Shown piece after piece: positions 4,971 to 5,354 of a stretch of DNA of 5,354 nt. Position 1 is the stretch's first letter; each line of letters opens with the position of its first letter. The notes beneath the pieces are model-generated. The model saw only the letters and a program-made list of their open reading frames with translations. It had not been told where the DNA came from and made no database searches. The DNA is from an uncultured Clostridia bacterium (lineage in GTDB: Bacteria > Bacillota > Clostridia > Oscillospirales > Oscillospiraceae), in NCBI GenBank assembly GCA_947176425.1, contig CAMWQV010000192.1, positions 1 through 5,354 on the forward strand. Reading direction: 5' to 3'. The translations under genes and the position numbers were made by a program.

Positions 4971-5354
4971 TTATTGGTAGTGCCGCTGTCCGAAGATGGC
5001 GGAGCCGACACGGATCATAGTCGCGCCGGCGGTGATCGCATCCTCAAAATCATCGCTCATACCCATAGACAAATATACAAAAGTATTATCGTATAAATTT
5101 CTGTCTATGTCAACATAAAACTTTGATACTTTTGCAAAAAACGGCAAATTCCCATTCGGCGCCTGCTGGACAGGCGGTATTGTCATCAGTCCGCGGACCC
5201 GTACATGGGCATACTGACGGGCTTTTTCCGCCGCCTCATACAGATTTTCCGGAGAAAAGCCGCTTTTGCTGGCCTCTCCTCCGATATTCACTTCCAGCAG
5301 GATTTCCTGTGCCAGTCCCAGCCTGGCGGCCTGACGGTCGATCTCCTCCAACAG
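4971..5354 (-). CDS. yggS: YggS/YlmE/PLPBP pyridoxal phosphate homeostasis protein, C-terminal part
   Basis: The visible 127 codons are the C-terminal half or so of the gene; its start lies beyond the right edge, and the frame is open to base 5354. Family features include EILLEVNIGGEASKSGF, then VRGLMTIPP, then the closing SMGMSDDFEDAI and ATMIRVGSAIFGQRHY. In solved members the SMGMS and RVG..IFG segments line the phosphate site of pyridoxal 5'-phosphate in a single-domain fold III barrel. The protein has no known catalytic activity and is thought to buffer or deliver PLP, so that loss disturbs vitamin B6 and amino acid pools. Its position directly before sepF is widely conserved in Gram-positive bacteria (called ylmE in Bacillus). 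No sign of decay is visible. Confidence 0.94.
   Translation of the reverse strand: MLEEIDRQAARLGLAQEILLEVNIGGEASKSGFSPENLYEAAEKARQYAHVRVRGLMTIPPVQQAPNGNLPFFAKVSKFYVDIDRNLYDNTFVYLSMGMSDDFEDAITAGATMIRVGSAIFGQRHYQ

Noticed and set aside
4952..5011. N-terminal extension of SepF from a Met at 5011
   Set aside because: It would overlap the end of yggS and precede the canonical MSLFDN amphipathic helix, and GGAGG at 4961-4965 supports the later start.

Overview
The window looks like a chromosomal segment of a Gram-positive anaerobe of the class Clostridia (Bacillota), probably Oscillospiraceae-like. This is inferred from three things: the SepF/DivIVA division genes, the strong AGGAGG-type ribosome binding sites, and the moderately GC-rich composition. 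A gut or plant-fibre habitat is suggested by the beta-xylosidase, but the sequence does not prove it. The window holds six genes, two of them cut by the window edges, and is densely packed. The longest stretch without a gene is about 108 bases, and nothing looks like a prophage, IS element, CRISPR array or RNA gene.

Left part (1-2583). A minus-strand gene, cut off at base 1, begins with a membrane segment like those of FUSC/aromatic acid exporter-type proteins. A 50-base gap separates it from a divergent plus-strand pair. That pair is a GH39 beta-xylosidase (xynB type, both catalytic glutamates visible) followed after a single base by the redox-activated chaperone Hsp33 (hslO, with its zinc-binding cysteines). 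A GC-rich stem-loop at 2600-2636 lies between hslO and the convergent gene and probably terminates both transcripts.

Right part (2641-5354, all minus strand). In transcription order: the C-terminal part of yggS/ylmE (PLP-binding homeostasis protein), sepF (FtsZ membrane anchor), divIVA (polar/septal coiled-coil protein), a strong intrinsic terminator, and a HAD-superfamily phosphatase of unknown substrate. yggS-sepF-divIVA is a shortened version of the ylm/dcw-adjacent cluster of Gram-positive bacteria: ylmG and ylmH, often found between sepF and divIVA, are absent. SepF and DivIVA would act together at the division site. The HAD gene is separated from them by the terminator and probably has its own promoter.

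No clearly novel system is visible. The points most worth a second look are the hairpin in the sepF-divIVA gap, the DivIVA variant (altered membrane-contact loop, Pro/Gln-rich linker, compact C-terminal tail), the possible promoter overlapping the terminator ahead of the HAD gene, and the close xynB-hslO pairing.
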